Shown: piece by piece, positions 45,836 through 60,850 of the stretch
Position numbering within the stretch: the first letter of the stretch is position 1
How the letters are laid out: each line of letters starts with the position of its first letter
Translations under genes and position numbers: made by a program
Notes under the pieces: generated by a model
Seen by the model: the letters and a program-made list of their open reading frames with translations, nothing else
What the model was told of the DNA's origin: nothing
The model's database searches: none
NCBI GenBank assembly: GCA_034401795.1
Contig: JAVVLW010001440.1
Coordinates: 395,501-459,500, forward strand
Direction: 5' to 3'
DNA from: Chaetoderma sp. LZ-2023a
Lineage: Eukaryota; Mollusca; Caudofoveata; Chaetodermatida; Chaetodermatidae
Length of the DNA stretch: 64,000 nucleotides

Positions 45836-46245
45836 ATTCTCAACCTCCTACTCCTACGACCTCCATTATCAGACCACCTCTTAAACTCTATTCTTTTACA
45901 TTAGTCTCTTATTATTTTTACAACGGTAGATAACCACAGAGGGGCGCGCCGCCACTACGTTTAAACGTAAAATACACAACTTTTAAACTTTTAAGGGTTA
46001 ACCAATTCAAAATAATAGAACATTCCAGAGTGAGGAAGAATCTACGTGTGCGGATGTACGTCATTGTTATCGAGAAAACGTGGCGTTCTGTACGTCATTG
46101 TTCTCTAGAATGCGTGTGCCCCTGAGCGCCATTGTTCTCAACATTCCATTCCACTAGCTTTTCCTTTGATCTCATGAAAAACCCATTGTTCTCGAAGACA
46201 TCCTGCTGGGAAGAACAATAACGTCTAGCACCACCCTATACTACT
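45836..46245 (-). repeat. Polinton right terminal inverted repeat
   Basis: Reverse complement of 29035-29490 with small indels; ends TATACTACT at 46245. Shares the AACAATGACGTACA-type motifs. Confidence 0.95.
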
Positions 46246-46251
46246 AGCCAT
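46246..46251. repeat. Polinton target-site duplication, right
   Basis: AGCCAT, identical to 29029-29034. Confidence 0.93.
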
Positions 46252-48017
46252 TCCCTGGAATACAAGAGCACGGGTGAAAGCAAACCAGCGCAAAGACATA
46301 CATCATTAGGAAGCAGACCGCAGTCGGAGATGGGACAAATAAATTGGTGGTCACATTATACATGAACATGTTCATATGGCAATTGAACTTACCCCAAAAT
46401 ACCGCATCGCATCGTGGAACTGTAGAGAAGGTGATAATTACCTAGATATTATACGTCTACAGAATACATTTTTAAGGTCAAAAGTATAATTGAATAAACA
46501 ACAAGGAAAGAGATAGAAGAAGATCAAGGGTGGAATACCCAATCTAGTCAGGTTTGGTTTTCAACATGAGATGTAACACAACCTGAACATATGAAGCATA
46601 CTGATTTAAACATGCACATTCAATATTCTAAAGGCAAAAGGTTCAAACCACCACAATGTAGTATGGCACGCTCATGGAAATCTAGAATGGTGAAAATGTG
46701 CCACTCCACGATTGCAAAGCAATTCACACAATAGAGTATGAGGAGGAGAAAGACACATTTTTGTGTAATAGTATTGGGAACACATATATACCAGTAATTC
46801 AATGAAATGCTTATTAAATGCGTTCGTCTGATCATGGCAGTGCAATTAGTCAGCAAAAAACACTGACTTGTTTTACGTTAAAGCTATAGCCACGCGTGAG
46901 CAATTAAATAATGCGTAATCCTGCATTAACCTACAAAGAACCATATAGCAGGTGACGTTCGTGCATGTCAATATCGGTGTATCCAATGCGTCCACTTTGC
47001 GCCATGATAACGCCAGTGTTCTCAAATTGTGTATTCCTAAGGTTAACATTAAATGGGTAGCAACAATTTGAAGAATCCTATTGTAAAATGAAGAAAGCTG
47101 TGGTTCTAGCCAATGTAATATTGACCTGAGCTATCTAAAATATAACGAACATTCCGACAATGGTGACACCATAGTCGCAGGTGTTGCCATCGCAATATAA
47201 TTATGCTGTCATGCCGAGTGTCTTGACATGTTTCACACATTCTACACATTCCACAGTTACCAATCACATCCATTAACAGTTGTATATAGAATTTCCTAAG
47301 TCATGACATTTTTCTCGCTACATTCGCCATGGCCATTAGAAAATGTAGTCCTTATTATGCTATTTGTGAAGATTCTCGCTATAGCTGGCACCATAAGTAT
47401 CTCTCACACGATGTGTGTGAAGTATTTTGCAATCCGAGTTGTCGGATATTATCCTCCTAAACCGATATGAGAAACACGTGTAGTACATCTCAAGTACGAG
47501 CCTAATTATACATTATGACAACAGAGATCCTATCAAGTGATATACGCGTTATTGCAAACCATTACCATTCTGAAATGCGAATAACACTTTTTCATCGGAT
47601 GTATTGCAAATTGTTAAAGGGGGCTGTGTTTCTTGGCTAATGCTGCAAACATTGCCAAACAGATCCAAATGGCCACCATATTACTGGCTATGGTGTATGC
47701 TACATATAATCTCCAGCAAATAGAATACATGGTACTAGAAACACAATTTATCATTATACGTGACAGCTGCCAGCAGCAATCACACTTTAACAATGCTTAC
47801 TGCGTGACGACCAGCTCTCAACATATTAATAAAATGGATTTATTTTTAAATCCAAAAGTGCGAAGAGTGGTCAAGAGAGGACAAGTATGTGTTTAGCTTT
47901 GCAACCCTCTAAATGCGTAGATGATAAGTGTAGATGAGAGACGCCATAACAATACCCATGGCTATCAATTCGCTTACATCAGCGCTTGGAATAGATACGA
48001 TCATTGATATTATTAGG
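46252..48017. other. Intergenic, nothing recognised
   Basis: No supportable gene; the ORF at 47633-47896 (87 codons) has no domain. Confidence 0.5.
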
Positions 48018-48420
48018 CAATGGACCTTTCCATTATTAGCTATGCCCCGCCCTACTTTAGCTAAACTCCATCCACAGCTCGTTCGTGTTGGGATCGATCG
48101 ATCTCTGAACTCCCTGATTATCAATTTCAAGAAAACTATACAGGTAAGCTATTGAATAATTTGAAACTAATTTGACTGGGAGCTGTTGTTATGGCAGCAA
48201 TAGCGCCCAGTCAAATTAGTTTCAAAATATTCAACAGCATGTTTATTAATTAGTAGAGACATACAATTGGTACAACGTGTCAGAATATTAAGAGTTAAAG
48301 ACGGGCCTAATGGAATCATTCATGACGTAATGGTTATGACGCCATCCTACACGTCGCTTAGCTGAGTATGTAGTCATATTACATCATGTGACATCAGATT
48401 GATAGATGGATACTCGTGAA
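48018..48420 (+). repeat. Fold-back MITE family A, best-preserved + arm
   Basis: Reference copy. In order: 'caatggacctttccatt', 'agctatgccccgccct', 'agctaaactccatccaca', 'gttgggatcgatcgatct', 'gaactccctgattatcaatt', 'aaaactatacaggtaagc'. Then the hairpin: 'aatttgaaactaatttgact' against 'agtcaaattagtttcaaaat' with a GC loop. Then 'ttaattagtagagacatacaa' and the inner TGACG-rich arm. No ORF, so it is non-autonomous. Confidence 0.9.
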
Positions 48421-48449
48421 AGGTGAATTGACCTTTCTACTTTGTTCAT

Positions 48450-48800
48450 TGATCAGATGACGTCACAATTAACTACGTGACGTATAGAATGACATCATAG
48501 TCATTATGGCGTCATGAATGACGTAGATACGTGCGTCACGAATGCATACGTGAAGATGGGCTATGCGTTGTTGTACGAATTGCATGTCTGTACTATTTAA
48601 TAAGTATTCTTTTGAATATTTTGAAACTAATTTGACTGGGCGCTGTTGCTGCCATAGCCAGCAATAGCACCCAGTTTCAAAATATGTAACAGCTTATCTG
48701 TATAGTTTTCTGGAAATTGATAGTCAGGGATCGATCGATCCCAATACGAGCGAGGTGCGGGTGGATATTAGCTCGAGGTGGGTGGAGCTTACCAAAAACT
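48450..48800 (-). repeat. Fold-back MITE family A, inverted partner
   Basis: Mirror image of 48018-48420, starting 'gatgacgtcacaattaac', then 'tttaataagtattcttttgaa', the hairpin ('ttttgaaactaatttgact'), 'ctgtatagttttctgg', 'gggatcgatcgatccc' and the degraded outer box. Together 48018-48800 form an ~780-bp fold-back structure with almost no spacer. Confidence 0.85.
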
Positions 48801-49554
48801 CATTGAGACACCAACTCCACTATTGATAGAGCGCTTTATTGTCTTGTCATCTTACTATCAAAATCAAACGAGGGAATGATGGGGAAATGATGAATGGAAT
48901 CTTGTGTATAAAGCAGTGGTCAGGATAGCACTGCTTCTTGAAAATGTGTGCAAGTTCCCACTCTAATAGGTGCAGTAAAATGCATGAATAGCTGGGACAA
49001 TTGTAAAGTAATAACGTTTGGTTCACATTTACGCATTGCATAGATCAACACCATCACTAAATGCTTTCCAAGAAGTGTGAGTTAACTTCCGTGTCTCGCG
49101 CACAGCTTTGGGCACTTATCACAATGTATTTGTATATGCATAGCATTACTCAACCGTCGCCAACTTCTTTGGCTACGTCATTCTGTTATTATCGAAATAA
49201 TATAGAGTTGTCTTCAATATCTTTTGGCAAAGTAATACGTTGAGGACTTTCTGAAAAGCTCTTAAACTACCTGTGAAATGTCCCCAGGGTCATTATGAAG
49301 CCATTATGATTCCGTCTAGAATATAATCTAAATGGTTAATCTTGACTGAGGGAAGATTGCGTCTTTCAACGTACTTCCTCCATGATAATAAATGCGAGAT
49401 CAATGTCCAATGAATGATGATGTATTGGCCAATAATGGCATGGGTCTAGGTCCATACATATACCAGACTGTGCGAGTAGTGGGTGTGAGATACTGTAATG
49501 TTCTCTCATGTAAACACAAGACATTTCTGCTTTTGGCATTCAAGTGCAATAAGG
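48801..49554. other. Intergenic, nothing recognised
   Basis: No gene supported. Confidence 0.5.
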
Positions 49555-49930
49555 ACAGAGTAGCGTGCCTGCCCCGTATCGGCCCTGCATGCGACATGCT
49601 ATGGCTGTGCGGCCTGGCGATGGCACCCCACCGTCGTCAGAGGAGGATGACGATGCGTCCAGCCCACGCGCCCTCCACTGTTTGGCGTCCATCGGTCTCA
49701 GGGTCTCGTGGGGAGGTTGCAGGCCTTGGTCTGTGGCATCAACGGAACGACTTCGTTCCCATGGGCCTAGGCGCACATTCGGGCCTAGACAAGTTACGTG
49801 AATGGTGGCGCCCAATGCTATGCTCCGGACGCCGTCTCATTTGGTGGACCACAGATAATCAAGGGGTGGCGGTGTACGGAGGTAAATGCTTTCACCAGAG
49901 TCCGGCGAGTCAGAGTAGAGTTCCATCCTG
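49555..49930. other. GC- and CpG-rich island, possible host exon
   Basis: About 375 bp of high G+C in an AT-rich setting, open in three frames. The + frame at 49565-49801 contains PGDGTPPSSEEDDDASSPRA; the + frame at 49392-50027 and a minus frame at 49540-49815 are also open. The contrast with the flanks suggests an exon, a processed gene or a CpG island, but the coding frame cannot be chosen by eye and no homologue is recognised. Confidence 0.3.
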
Positions 49931-52900
49931 TCGAGACATGAGGAGCGTGAACACAATTAAACAGTTTATCAGATGCCGAGTTTGGCCTGTACCATTTATT
50001 TTCTTTGTGGTAATTATGAGCTCCTAAAACAAGGTATACAATGTCAAAATAATAACAGTAAAGTACAATATGGCATTATATCTATGTTTTCCAGCCGGTC
50101 GTATGCGCAGTTAACCAGACACATAGAGTGAATCTTGTCGAGCATTATCTATATGTGTAGTTAACCGGCAATAAAACTTGCCTGGAAAACATATAATACA
50201 ATAAAAGCTGTGTATCCGCCAGCTTTTTCGGAAGTTCCGTGGATGTAATTTCTTGGATTTAAAAGCTTTGAAGAAGTTTCTTTCTGTAGATTTTTGATGT
50301 GGAAGTGGTGCATAACACAACCGTATTTTGACGGGATCGTATTACTCCATCTCACATTTTAAAAGCAGCACAGTACTGTTATCACAGTACTTTGCTTAAC
50401 TGGCTAGAGATACTTGAGTGATCAGACATCCATGGGACTAACATACTTAAGCCGCAAATTTTTCTTGACGTACTTGATAGACACGAAAATACATAGCATT
50501 CTAATCCGGATACTCGAGTGACGTGACACCTTCGATTCGTGAAGGATTTAATTTGAAACAGATTGCCAACGATTTTCTTGGTACAGGTTCATTTCAATGG
50601 GTTTTTTCACAAAGTGACAGGTAAGAGTGCACGTGGCACAGAGAGAAAAGAACTTATGAAGAAGGGCTGTTCCCAACGTTTACTGGTGTGCTGGACAGGA
50701 ATTATCTAGTCATAACGGATCTCAAGTAGTAAGATGGAGCAGAGGGATTGAGAATGTTGCCAACTAGTTAAGATAATATCACCCTAGGATAATACAATAA
50801 TCTCTTTACATAACAACAACTTAATATAAACTAACTAGCCGACTCAACCCCATTCTGATTCGACTAACTGTACACAAAAGACACACTGTCACCAGGATAA
50901 AATAAGCCGCCCGCTCACATAGAACCAGGGAACAAGCTTAGAGATCTCTGTAACTCAATTGGTACAGAGTATAATGTGGAAATATCGTTTGCGATTGCAC
51001 CAGACGAACTCAGTCAGAGTACAGTTCGAGCATCGATTTACAGACACGGTCAGAGTGCATTTTTGGTATGCTGAACAAGTCAGTCCATCTGTTGAATACG
51101 AATTAGTCAGAAATCCAATGTATATTTACAACGTGGCGCGATCTTAGGAAGTGTCGCTCCATAAAAGTATATGGCAATTCTAGATCAGCCCTAATGTAAC
51201 GTTCAAGGCTAACAGCAATTAAAAGGGAATAATGCGCTCATAGATGAGGGGAAATGACTAGACAAGAATGTAAACAATTGTAAAATAGTTTCATTACGAT
51301 CATTAAAAGTCCTCTGAAATATACTATTGCGCTAAAGAAATAATACATTTGTAAAACGAATTTAACACTTTTAGTATTACCTAGGAAGGTTACTTTAAAA
51401 TTTTACATAAAAATAGCATTGACATAATCGGCAGCATGAGAAGAATCACTAGTTATATAATAGTATAACGTAATTATAGTAGAAGGTTAAAACCGTACGC
51501 TTGACGTGGTACTAACAATCCTATTATAATAATCATATTAAAATATATGAAAGAATACTGTGTCCGTAAATATTGTCCAATCCTATTAAATACGTACATT
51601 CCGGGATATTGTTCAATGACACATATCTTATCGGGGTGGGATGGGGAGTAGTTAAGTTGAAGTCAACTTTTGGCATGATAAAGCTGGGAACCAAATCAAC
51701 GTCAACCGAATAACAAAAGTTCACGAGAACAAAAGTTCGAAAAACAACGGCAATGGAATGATTTGAAACACAGGAAATGTTCTTGTGGAAATACCCAGCT
51801 TCTAAATTGAAACAAGTTTGCAGGAAGACTTCACCGGGAAGACTCGAAAGTGCTGTGTGAAGACAATCTTCTAGACGCGCTTGTTGACAGATCTGACGAA
51901 GGAATTTGACGGGTTTTATAATGCCTCAATCAACGGCAGATAAAGACGGAAATCCGCAGTATAACCAGTTATTGATGCAAGGCAAGCACACACTAAGACA
52001 TCTCTATTTGCAGAAGTGATATTTCTCTACTATCAGAAGCAGAAACAATTGACCGTGTGCCACTTGTTCTCCGAAAGCCGATTGCGAGAACAGATCTCCA
52101 CATCAAGAGTTCGCTATTTTGAACAACATCTGGAGGCAATTCAAGTCTTGTGACAATTAAACTAACATGATACCATTGGCGAGGGTCTCCCGACACTATA
52201 CACAGGAGACATTAAATTTCAGGCAGACAGTCCTACTTTCTTCGAGACACAGAAGCAGCTGGAGATGAAAAGTCATGAATACAATCATCTGTGTTGATAG
52301 CATTGCATGGGCTGCACGAACGCAGTGAGATATAATTGTCCGTCTGGGAGAAGTCCTCTGACAGAAGGTTGGTGACAAATATAGCTGCCACTGAAAGTGG
52401 CCAGTTCACTGACTATGTAATTAGACACTTCTTTCGACAGCGAAAGGATTGGTTAATGTGACCCACTGATGTATCAAGTTGTAAGAATAATATTTCAAGC
52501 ACATAACTGGTCACCGGGTATGGTTATCCTCTAAAGGTTTCTGATTAACTGGAACCGGGGAAGAATTTTTGTTCGGAAAAGCACGTGGGAGCGCGCCTTA
52601 ATTACTTCTTAAATCTATGATGAAGTGGTGGCTAACAAATGGGCCACACTTATAGCAGATGAAGATCTAACTATTGTCATCATAAGGACTAGAAGACTTT
52701 AGACTCAGATGTGCGAATGGTTCGCCTGGCCCTCAGTGTTGAGAGTTAGTACAAATGTGCATATGGAGACTGTGAAGCATCTCTTTTTAAAGAGCCGCTT
52801 ACGTTTTCAAAAAGGTGCTACTGTCAAGATGAGCCAATCAGCGTGCGACGAATGCACAGGACGTCAACCACATGACTAGCCTCTTCGCGGAAAGAGCATT

Positions 52901-53784
52901 AATTGACTGGAAATGGGCAAGCTCCATTGCACGCCGATTGAATAATCTTCAATATTAAATATCTCAGTTGATACTGAACAGATCCTGAAACTGTTTTCAT
53001 ATTCGAAGCGCCCGGACAATCAAAATGTAAAGACGTTTTCCAATTGTGCACGAATTGGGAAATCAGAATTATTCATATGTCTCATAACTACTATAATATA
53101 AACGCTGTTTGGCATGTAGGCCATGTATATCCTATTTACTGAAAAGTGCAATAAGCGTATAGAACAGATTCATGATCTGCTTCTGGTGTTAGGCGATGAA
53201 ATTTCTTTATCAGTAATCAAGCCAATTTTGAGCCAGCAATGTGTGCCTATTCCACCCAAACATTAAAATGTAAGCTTCGCCATGAAAAAGTCTGAAATAT
53301 GACTGCGAATTGTCTTTGTCTTTCGAGGAAATGTTATTTACCACTGATGTGTTATCACAGTGACATAATAGTTTCCAATTCTCTGCTGCTCTAATAAATT
53401 TGTACGCAGGCTCCAGCATGGTAATGTCATCAGCTATGCCCTTCTGAGGTCAAGATCCTGGCCAATATGCATAAGTACATTTTCATGAATACAAAAAACC
53501 CAAAACACAAAACCATACCCAGTGATATATCTCCAAACAATATATTTACAGCTAAATCCTAAAAGAAAATATTTCATTATTTTCATTGGTTGAATCGATC
53601 TGATTTTCCAACTGTGTTTACAAAACTCATTGCTAATAGGATCCATTAGCTGTAGTTATTCTTCTTATTTCTTCGAAATAAATAGTTAACTCGTGATAAA
53701 CAAGCCCAGTTAAATTGTGTCTGATGGCATCGAGTCGACATTTTCAGTTTAAATATTAATACATTAGATTTATAAGGCCGTCAT
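49931..53784. other. Intergenic, nothing recognised
   Basis: 3.9 kb with only chance ORFs below about 75 codons. The stretch 51840-52860 is less AT-rich and could be a heavily decayed element, but no motif survives. Confidence 0.5.
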
Positions 53785-54075
53785 TTGGCAATGGACCTTT
53801 TTCAGTTTAGCTATGTCCACCGCCAGCCCCCCCCCCCCCCCCGCACCCCCACCCCCACCACATCTCCAGTTAAGCTCCACCCATGCCTCGGTCGAATTGG
53901 GATCGATTTATTCCTGAGCTCCCTGACTATCAATTTTCCGAAATCTATACAGGTAAGCTGTTGAATATATTGACTATTAAAACGTGTAAGGACTAAATCG
54001 AGTGATCCGTGGCATAATGACTATGACGTAATCTTACACGTCACTTGGTTGATTATGACGTCATATATCTGACCT
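53785..54075 (+). repeat. Fold-back MITE family A copy with C-tract insertion
   Basis: Outer box 'caatggacctttttcag' and 'agctatgtcc', broken by a C-rich run (53829-53868), then 'ccagttaagctccacccat', 'ggatcgatttattcctgagc', 'atacaggtaagctgttgaat' and an inner arm with 'gattatgacgtcatatat'. The hairpin is deleted. Confidence 0.8.
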
Positions 54076-54814
54076 AGGAAATTGATTAATGAATTCTCGC
54101 CTGGGTTAGTAGAAAATTGGCACACATCTTACAATTGCATATGTGATTTACTGGGCATTGGAAACGCTGACGCATGTGTTTGAAACATAGCCTTAGGCGA
54201 TATCATTGGGGACATATCCGGAGTTAGCATCTTTCCTTATTTACATTGTACACTTAGACCTTCGATCTTCGAAGTCACGTGTGGGCATCATTATTCATAG
54301 CCCGGGATACTTTCCACAACCAACTTTCATCATTCAAATCCTGAACCATACTTACGACATGGTCAAAGCTCCAATTCTGAACTGAGTACAAACATTCATC
54401 TATTACATTTATTCACTGAAACTTGTTCGTTATCAGACAAATTATGCATCGTTCTAATTACACATGTTCTCCATTCTGGTGGTACACAACCAATGTTGGA
54501 TGCTCGCAATGGATGTATATGGCATTCATTAAGTGGTCCCAAAACTTGATTATTCATGTTGCTTCAGCATTTCCCTTTCACCTGCCACTTACGCAAATCT
54601 GCTGACATTAAATTATTAACATCGATATGATTTCTTGTAACAAGGCCCTTTACCAAGCTTATCGCGGATAACAAAGCAAACAGAGCAGCTTAAAATGAGA
54701 CGTCCTATGAGACTATGAGAAGCCAATTCCCACTCTAAGCATTTATTTAATGATAACCAGAGTCCACATTGTCGGACGAGATTGATTCTGCACCTCCCTT
54801 ATTTGTGCGTAATA
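54076..54814. other. Intergenic, nothing recognised
   Basis: No gene or repeat supported. Confidence 0.5.
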
Positions 54815-55185
54815 GAACTTTCCATTTTAGCTATGCCCCGCCCATCACTAGCTAAGCTCCACCCACACCTCGCCGTATTGGGATTGATCGATCCCCGAAT
54901 GCCATAGCTATCAATTTCCTGAAAGCTATACAGGGAAGCTGGTGAATATTTTGTAACTAATTTGACTGGATGATGTTGCTGCCTATGGCAGCAACAGCAC
55001 CCAGTCAAATTAGTTTCAAAATATTCAACATAATATTTATTAAATAGTAAAAGCAAGCAATTTGTACAACGACGTATAGACCGTCTTCAAATATGCGTTC
55101 GTGACGTACTTATCTACGTCATTCATGACGTCATACATTATGATATCATTCTACACACAGCGTAGATGATTATGACGTCATATGA
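54815..55185 (+). repeat. Fold-back MITE family A copy with intact hairpin
   Basis: Outer box ('agctatgccccgcccatc', 'gggattgatcgatccccga'), hairpin ('ttttgtaactaatttgactg' against 'cagtcaaattagtttcaaaa') with the nested loop 'gttgctgcctatggcagcaac' read in halves, and an inner arm with two TGACGTCA sites. Confidence 0.88.
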
Positions 55186-56811
55186 TGGGTACATGCTCCT
55201 ATCACCAGCTTGCGGGACTCTGGCCCATCAATAGCCGCCATCCCCTACAACGAAGGATTGCTGTTAAAATCTACAAGGAGTCCATAGGCAATGATAATAC
55301 AACAAGGCATACCCATTTCCTCTAATCATCGGGGCTGTTGCTGGGGAAAGTTTTGGTGTCCACTATTCCCTGTACGTACATATATCTCCCACATCAATAG
55401 TTTAGATTTCATCTTACACCAACTGTGCACACTACCTGAATGAGGCTCCATTCAAAGCATTACGTTACAATATGCTTCCTCCACGAAGTTAGAGATGAAT
55501 TGGAGCATTCTCTATAACCATCTCTGAATGGCTAACTATGTATATTCCATTTACTACCAGAAATGTATTCGTCCGCCTATCAATTGTCACAATGGATTAC
55601 GGATGTTGCCTTTGGTATGGATACATAGTGTATAATCTTCCTTCAACTACATCATCCCACATGAACATAACTTATATAGCTTGACACTCAGTAACAAGGC
55701 GATATTTATATAATCATGTTGTCAAAGTTAGTGGCAGATTGGCTGGGCAGCAATAGTCATCAGCCTCTCAACACTGCTAGCAGTCTGACTTCGGATATAA
55801 CCCGCCGAACCCAAGTTTGTACTCCCCTCACCCAGGTTAACAATGCTAGACTCCATTAAACCTGAGTAGAAATCGGTTGTTTCTCCAGAATTAGTACAAT
55901 AATTTGGCCTCGTTATGCGACCTGTATATCCACAACATCGCCATTACCAGGATCCGACAAATTGCAATCTATATGGCCTGATCAGCATCCGCCATATCCT
56001 TAGCAACGGTATGTTTGTCCAGGGTAGTGTTCGTTCTCCTTACCTTTGTCTGTCCCATCATGGCAGTCCAATTTCTATTACCCTTCACAGACATTACTAT
56101 TAAACTGGATTTGATTAAATAACATGGAAAGAACTAATCATCCCATTCTGAGGGTGCTTTCTGAACTGTGTACATTTTCTCCATTTTCGGCGCACAAGAG
56201 AAAGGATCATACAGATGTGAACAGTTATCGCGTGTTTTAGATCACGTGATTGCATACATTCACGCTTCCGCAACTCAGTGCACTTTTCTCTCACTATTCG
56301 GTCGCGTCCTTGCAAGTACATGCGAGTGGGTGCGAATGGTTGAGACCTTCAAATAGTCACTAGGCGGAAGAGAATTTGCTCGCAAGTACTCACGAGTGGT
56401 CGCCATCGACAATGCTTGATCAGTGGTGCTCGCCGAGTTTTGAACATGAATTCCAGAAGCCTACACAGACACTCGCTGACAGTCACAAGTCGAGCTTAAC
56501 TCACTTGCAACTCTCGAGAAGGGCAATCGTAATGACTCGCAGTCCACTGGCGGTCTCAAGTCAGACCACACGAATGAGGTAATGCTATCAAGTCCAGAAC
56601 CTCGTTGCGATCGGCCGTCTCACATATTGCCAGTACGGTGCAATCAATCGTCTGTGCGTGTGTGCGTGCATGCGCGCGTGCGCGCGCACGCGTGCAGGTG
56701 TGTGTTTTAGCAGGAAATGGATGGACATCGCTAGAAATGTACCCTTCCTTTTTAACTCCACCCGGCAGTTGCTGTGGATAATGTTGCCCATGGTTCTCCT
56801 GCTGATCGTGA
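55186..56811. other. Intergenic with alternating GC/GT tract
   Basis: No gene recognised. At 56651-56707 there is an alternating purine-pyrimidine GT/GC run. Confidence 0.5.
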
Positions 56812-57145
56812 CGCAATGGACCTTTCCATTTTTAGCTATCCCCCGCCCATCGCTAGCTAAACTTCACTCACAACTCGATCGTGTTGGGGTCGATCGATCA
56901 CTGAACTCCCTGACTATCAATTTCCAGAAAACTGTACAAGTAAGCTGTTGCATATTTTGAAACTAATTTGACTGGGTGTTGTTGCTGCCTATGGCATGTT
57001 TATTAAATAGTAGAGACATACAATTTGTACACCGTATCGTAAAAACTCTTTTATCATTAGAATCACTTGTGACGGAATGATTATGATGTCATCATACACA
57101 CCGGTTAGCTGATTGTGACGTCATATGACGTCATTACTCTGGACA
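56812..57145 (+). repeat. Fold-back MITE family A copy
   Basis: Outer box 'caatggacctttccatttt', 'agctatcccccgcccatc', 'ggggtcgatcgatcactga', then the first hairpin half and loop; the second half is deleted. The inner arm ends with two close TGACGTCA sites at about 57117-57131. Confidence 0.87.
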
Positions 57146-58529
57146 CGTCCATTGCTTAGAATTTGTGAAATCCATGTAATCGGGGATACATGTTTATTCT
57201 CGTGTTAATATGTGCTGGGTGTTTGACTAGGATGATTTGCTATTATGTAAACAGCAATTACTCGTATGCAGCTGTATATTTGCATATTTATATCTATAGG
57301 GAAATAATTTACGAAGCCGTCTTGGAAATATCTCGACTAAGCCAGCATTTGTCACGTTTCAATTATAAGCAATGTGTCCCAATGGCCCAGTAGCATAAGG
57401 ACAGTTGCGCACCTTTCTATCTCGATCGGCTATTATATAAATTCAGCAGAATCAGATTCTTCAATAAAGGTGATGCATATTATGCGTGATAGATTCCCTA
57501 AAAACCAACCAGTTGATTAATTAATATATGAGATTCCTTCATGCTATGATATAACAAAGCAATACGCTTCCTTCACTCGCTAACCATCTTCTTAAACCGA
57601 GGAAACCCTTCTATAAAATGGCATAGGCGTACTAGAAGATATTAGTAGAGCTCCGTTTAAAAAGCATCAACACAAATCACATTGTGTGGTGCGTGTTTGT
57701 GTGCGTACATGCGTGCGTGCGTGCGTATCCGGAACTGTATCTAATAAAACTTATCCCCTTTGGCTCATATTTTAACACAGTAATAACTCTTCTTCATCGT
57801 TCGGCGCCCATTGTTCTAAATCCATAGAATTGTCTGTATCGTAGAAGGGGTAGCCAGCGATAGGTCATTGGCGGCCAGGCCATTGGCAGCCGCCGATTGA
57901 TTGGTCAAAGGTATAATTGCTGGTCCCAGTTTATTGTCTATCTACGTTGAAAAGCGGACTAGATGTTATTGTTACAGTTATTAACTTAGTGTCATGTAAT
58001 ATAGATAACATTATACAACAAGAATGTCAAACTAAGCAGACGGGTGAAATGATGTCACTGAAATCACATACACCAGGGTGCAGAAATTGTATTTACGACC
58101 TGCTCTGTCATAAAGCGCTATAGTGCACGTTATCCATTATTCAGTGCGTTCAGCATGGCGGCATGTGATGCTAACATAGTGGTGCCCAAGGCTATCATTG
58201 TCGACGATAGCAGCATATTTAAGCATCACCACCTCAAAGGCGCCCAACACTTTCACCAGGGCTTATAAAATCTCCATTCTGATACATCAACTGATGTGAT
58301 GAGATACGTGGAATCTGTATGCGTACATAAATCATTATTGTCTTTATAAATACAAAACATATAGCCATTGTGTAATAATTACATATTCCTCTGTCACATT
58401 ATGGATGGACCCCATCTGTCACTCACATACCTGACGTCATAGCCAAATACTTTATTTATTAGATGGCGTCTCGAAGTGAATAGTCCATCACGAAAGTGTT
58501 GAAATTGTAGGTCTCTTATTAACTTGCAA
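57146..58529. other. Intergenic, nothing recognised
   Basis: Contains a short (TGCG)n run at about 57706-57727 and ATTGG-rich sequence at about 57870-57905. No gene supported. The TGACGTCA at about 58431 may be a stray inner-arm remnant of family A. Confidence 0.5.
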
Positions 58530-58662
58530 TAGAAGGATCCAATTCTAGCTATACACTGCCAATTCCTAGCTCTGCCCACGTTTTTGGCGTGTTGGGATCG
58601 ATTTACGTTGTACCGTGAATTCACAGAATCCCATTTTCAAGGTAGCTATACAGGAATATGCG
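58530..58662 (+). repeat. Fold-back MITE family A outer-box fragment
   Basis: Retains 'agctatacactgccaattcc', 'gttgggatcgattta' and 'agctatacagg'. The hairpin and inner arm are missing. Confidence 0.6.
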
Positions 58663-60527
<1,865 letters not shown>

Positions 60528-60549
60528 GGAAGAAAATTGATTGATACGA

Positions 60550-60850
60550 TCTGTCAATCAAATATCTGACGTCATAACCGAAATACGTGACTTGTTAGCT
60601 GACTTCACAATCACATGACGTAGGTCATTGACGAAAGGCCCAACAGATCCGACAATACCCCTGTGAATAGTGTGCCATACGCAGCAACAGCTCCTAGTCA
60701 GATTAATTTCTAAATAGTCAATAACTTACCTTGAAATTGGGATCCTGTAAATTCAGGATTCAACGTGATAAAACCGATTCAAACGTGCGTACACAATGCA
60801 TGGAGTATAACTAGAAATGTGTGTGCACGGCAGGAAATGGGTCCATCTAA
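60550..60850 (-). repeat. Fold-back MITE family A copy, inverted, diverged
   Basis: Inner arm with 'ctgacgtcataaccg', a half hairpin ('gtcagattaatttctaaata'), 'cttaccttgaaattgggatc' and a faint outer box. Confidence 0.65.

Larger units (their letters stand above)
29035..46245 (+). mobile_element. Polinton (Maverick) DNA transposon, complete but decayed
   Basis: A 17,211-bp element bounded by terminal inverted repeats starting AGTAGTATAG and a 6-bp duplication (AGCCAT). It encodes the Polinton hallmarks: protein-primed-type DNA polymerase B, retrovirus-like integrase, FtsK/HerA-type packaging ATPase, adenain-type cysteine protease, double-jelly-roll major capsid protein and penton-like minor capsid protein. 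Several small Polinton proteins are also present. Every gene is on the + strand. Nearly every large gene has stops, frame changes or deletions, so this copy cannot make virus-like particles or transpose by itself. The short intact ORFs may be preserved by chance. Confidence 0.97.
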
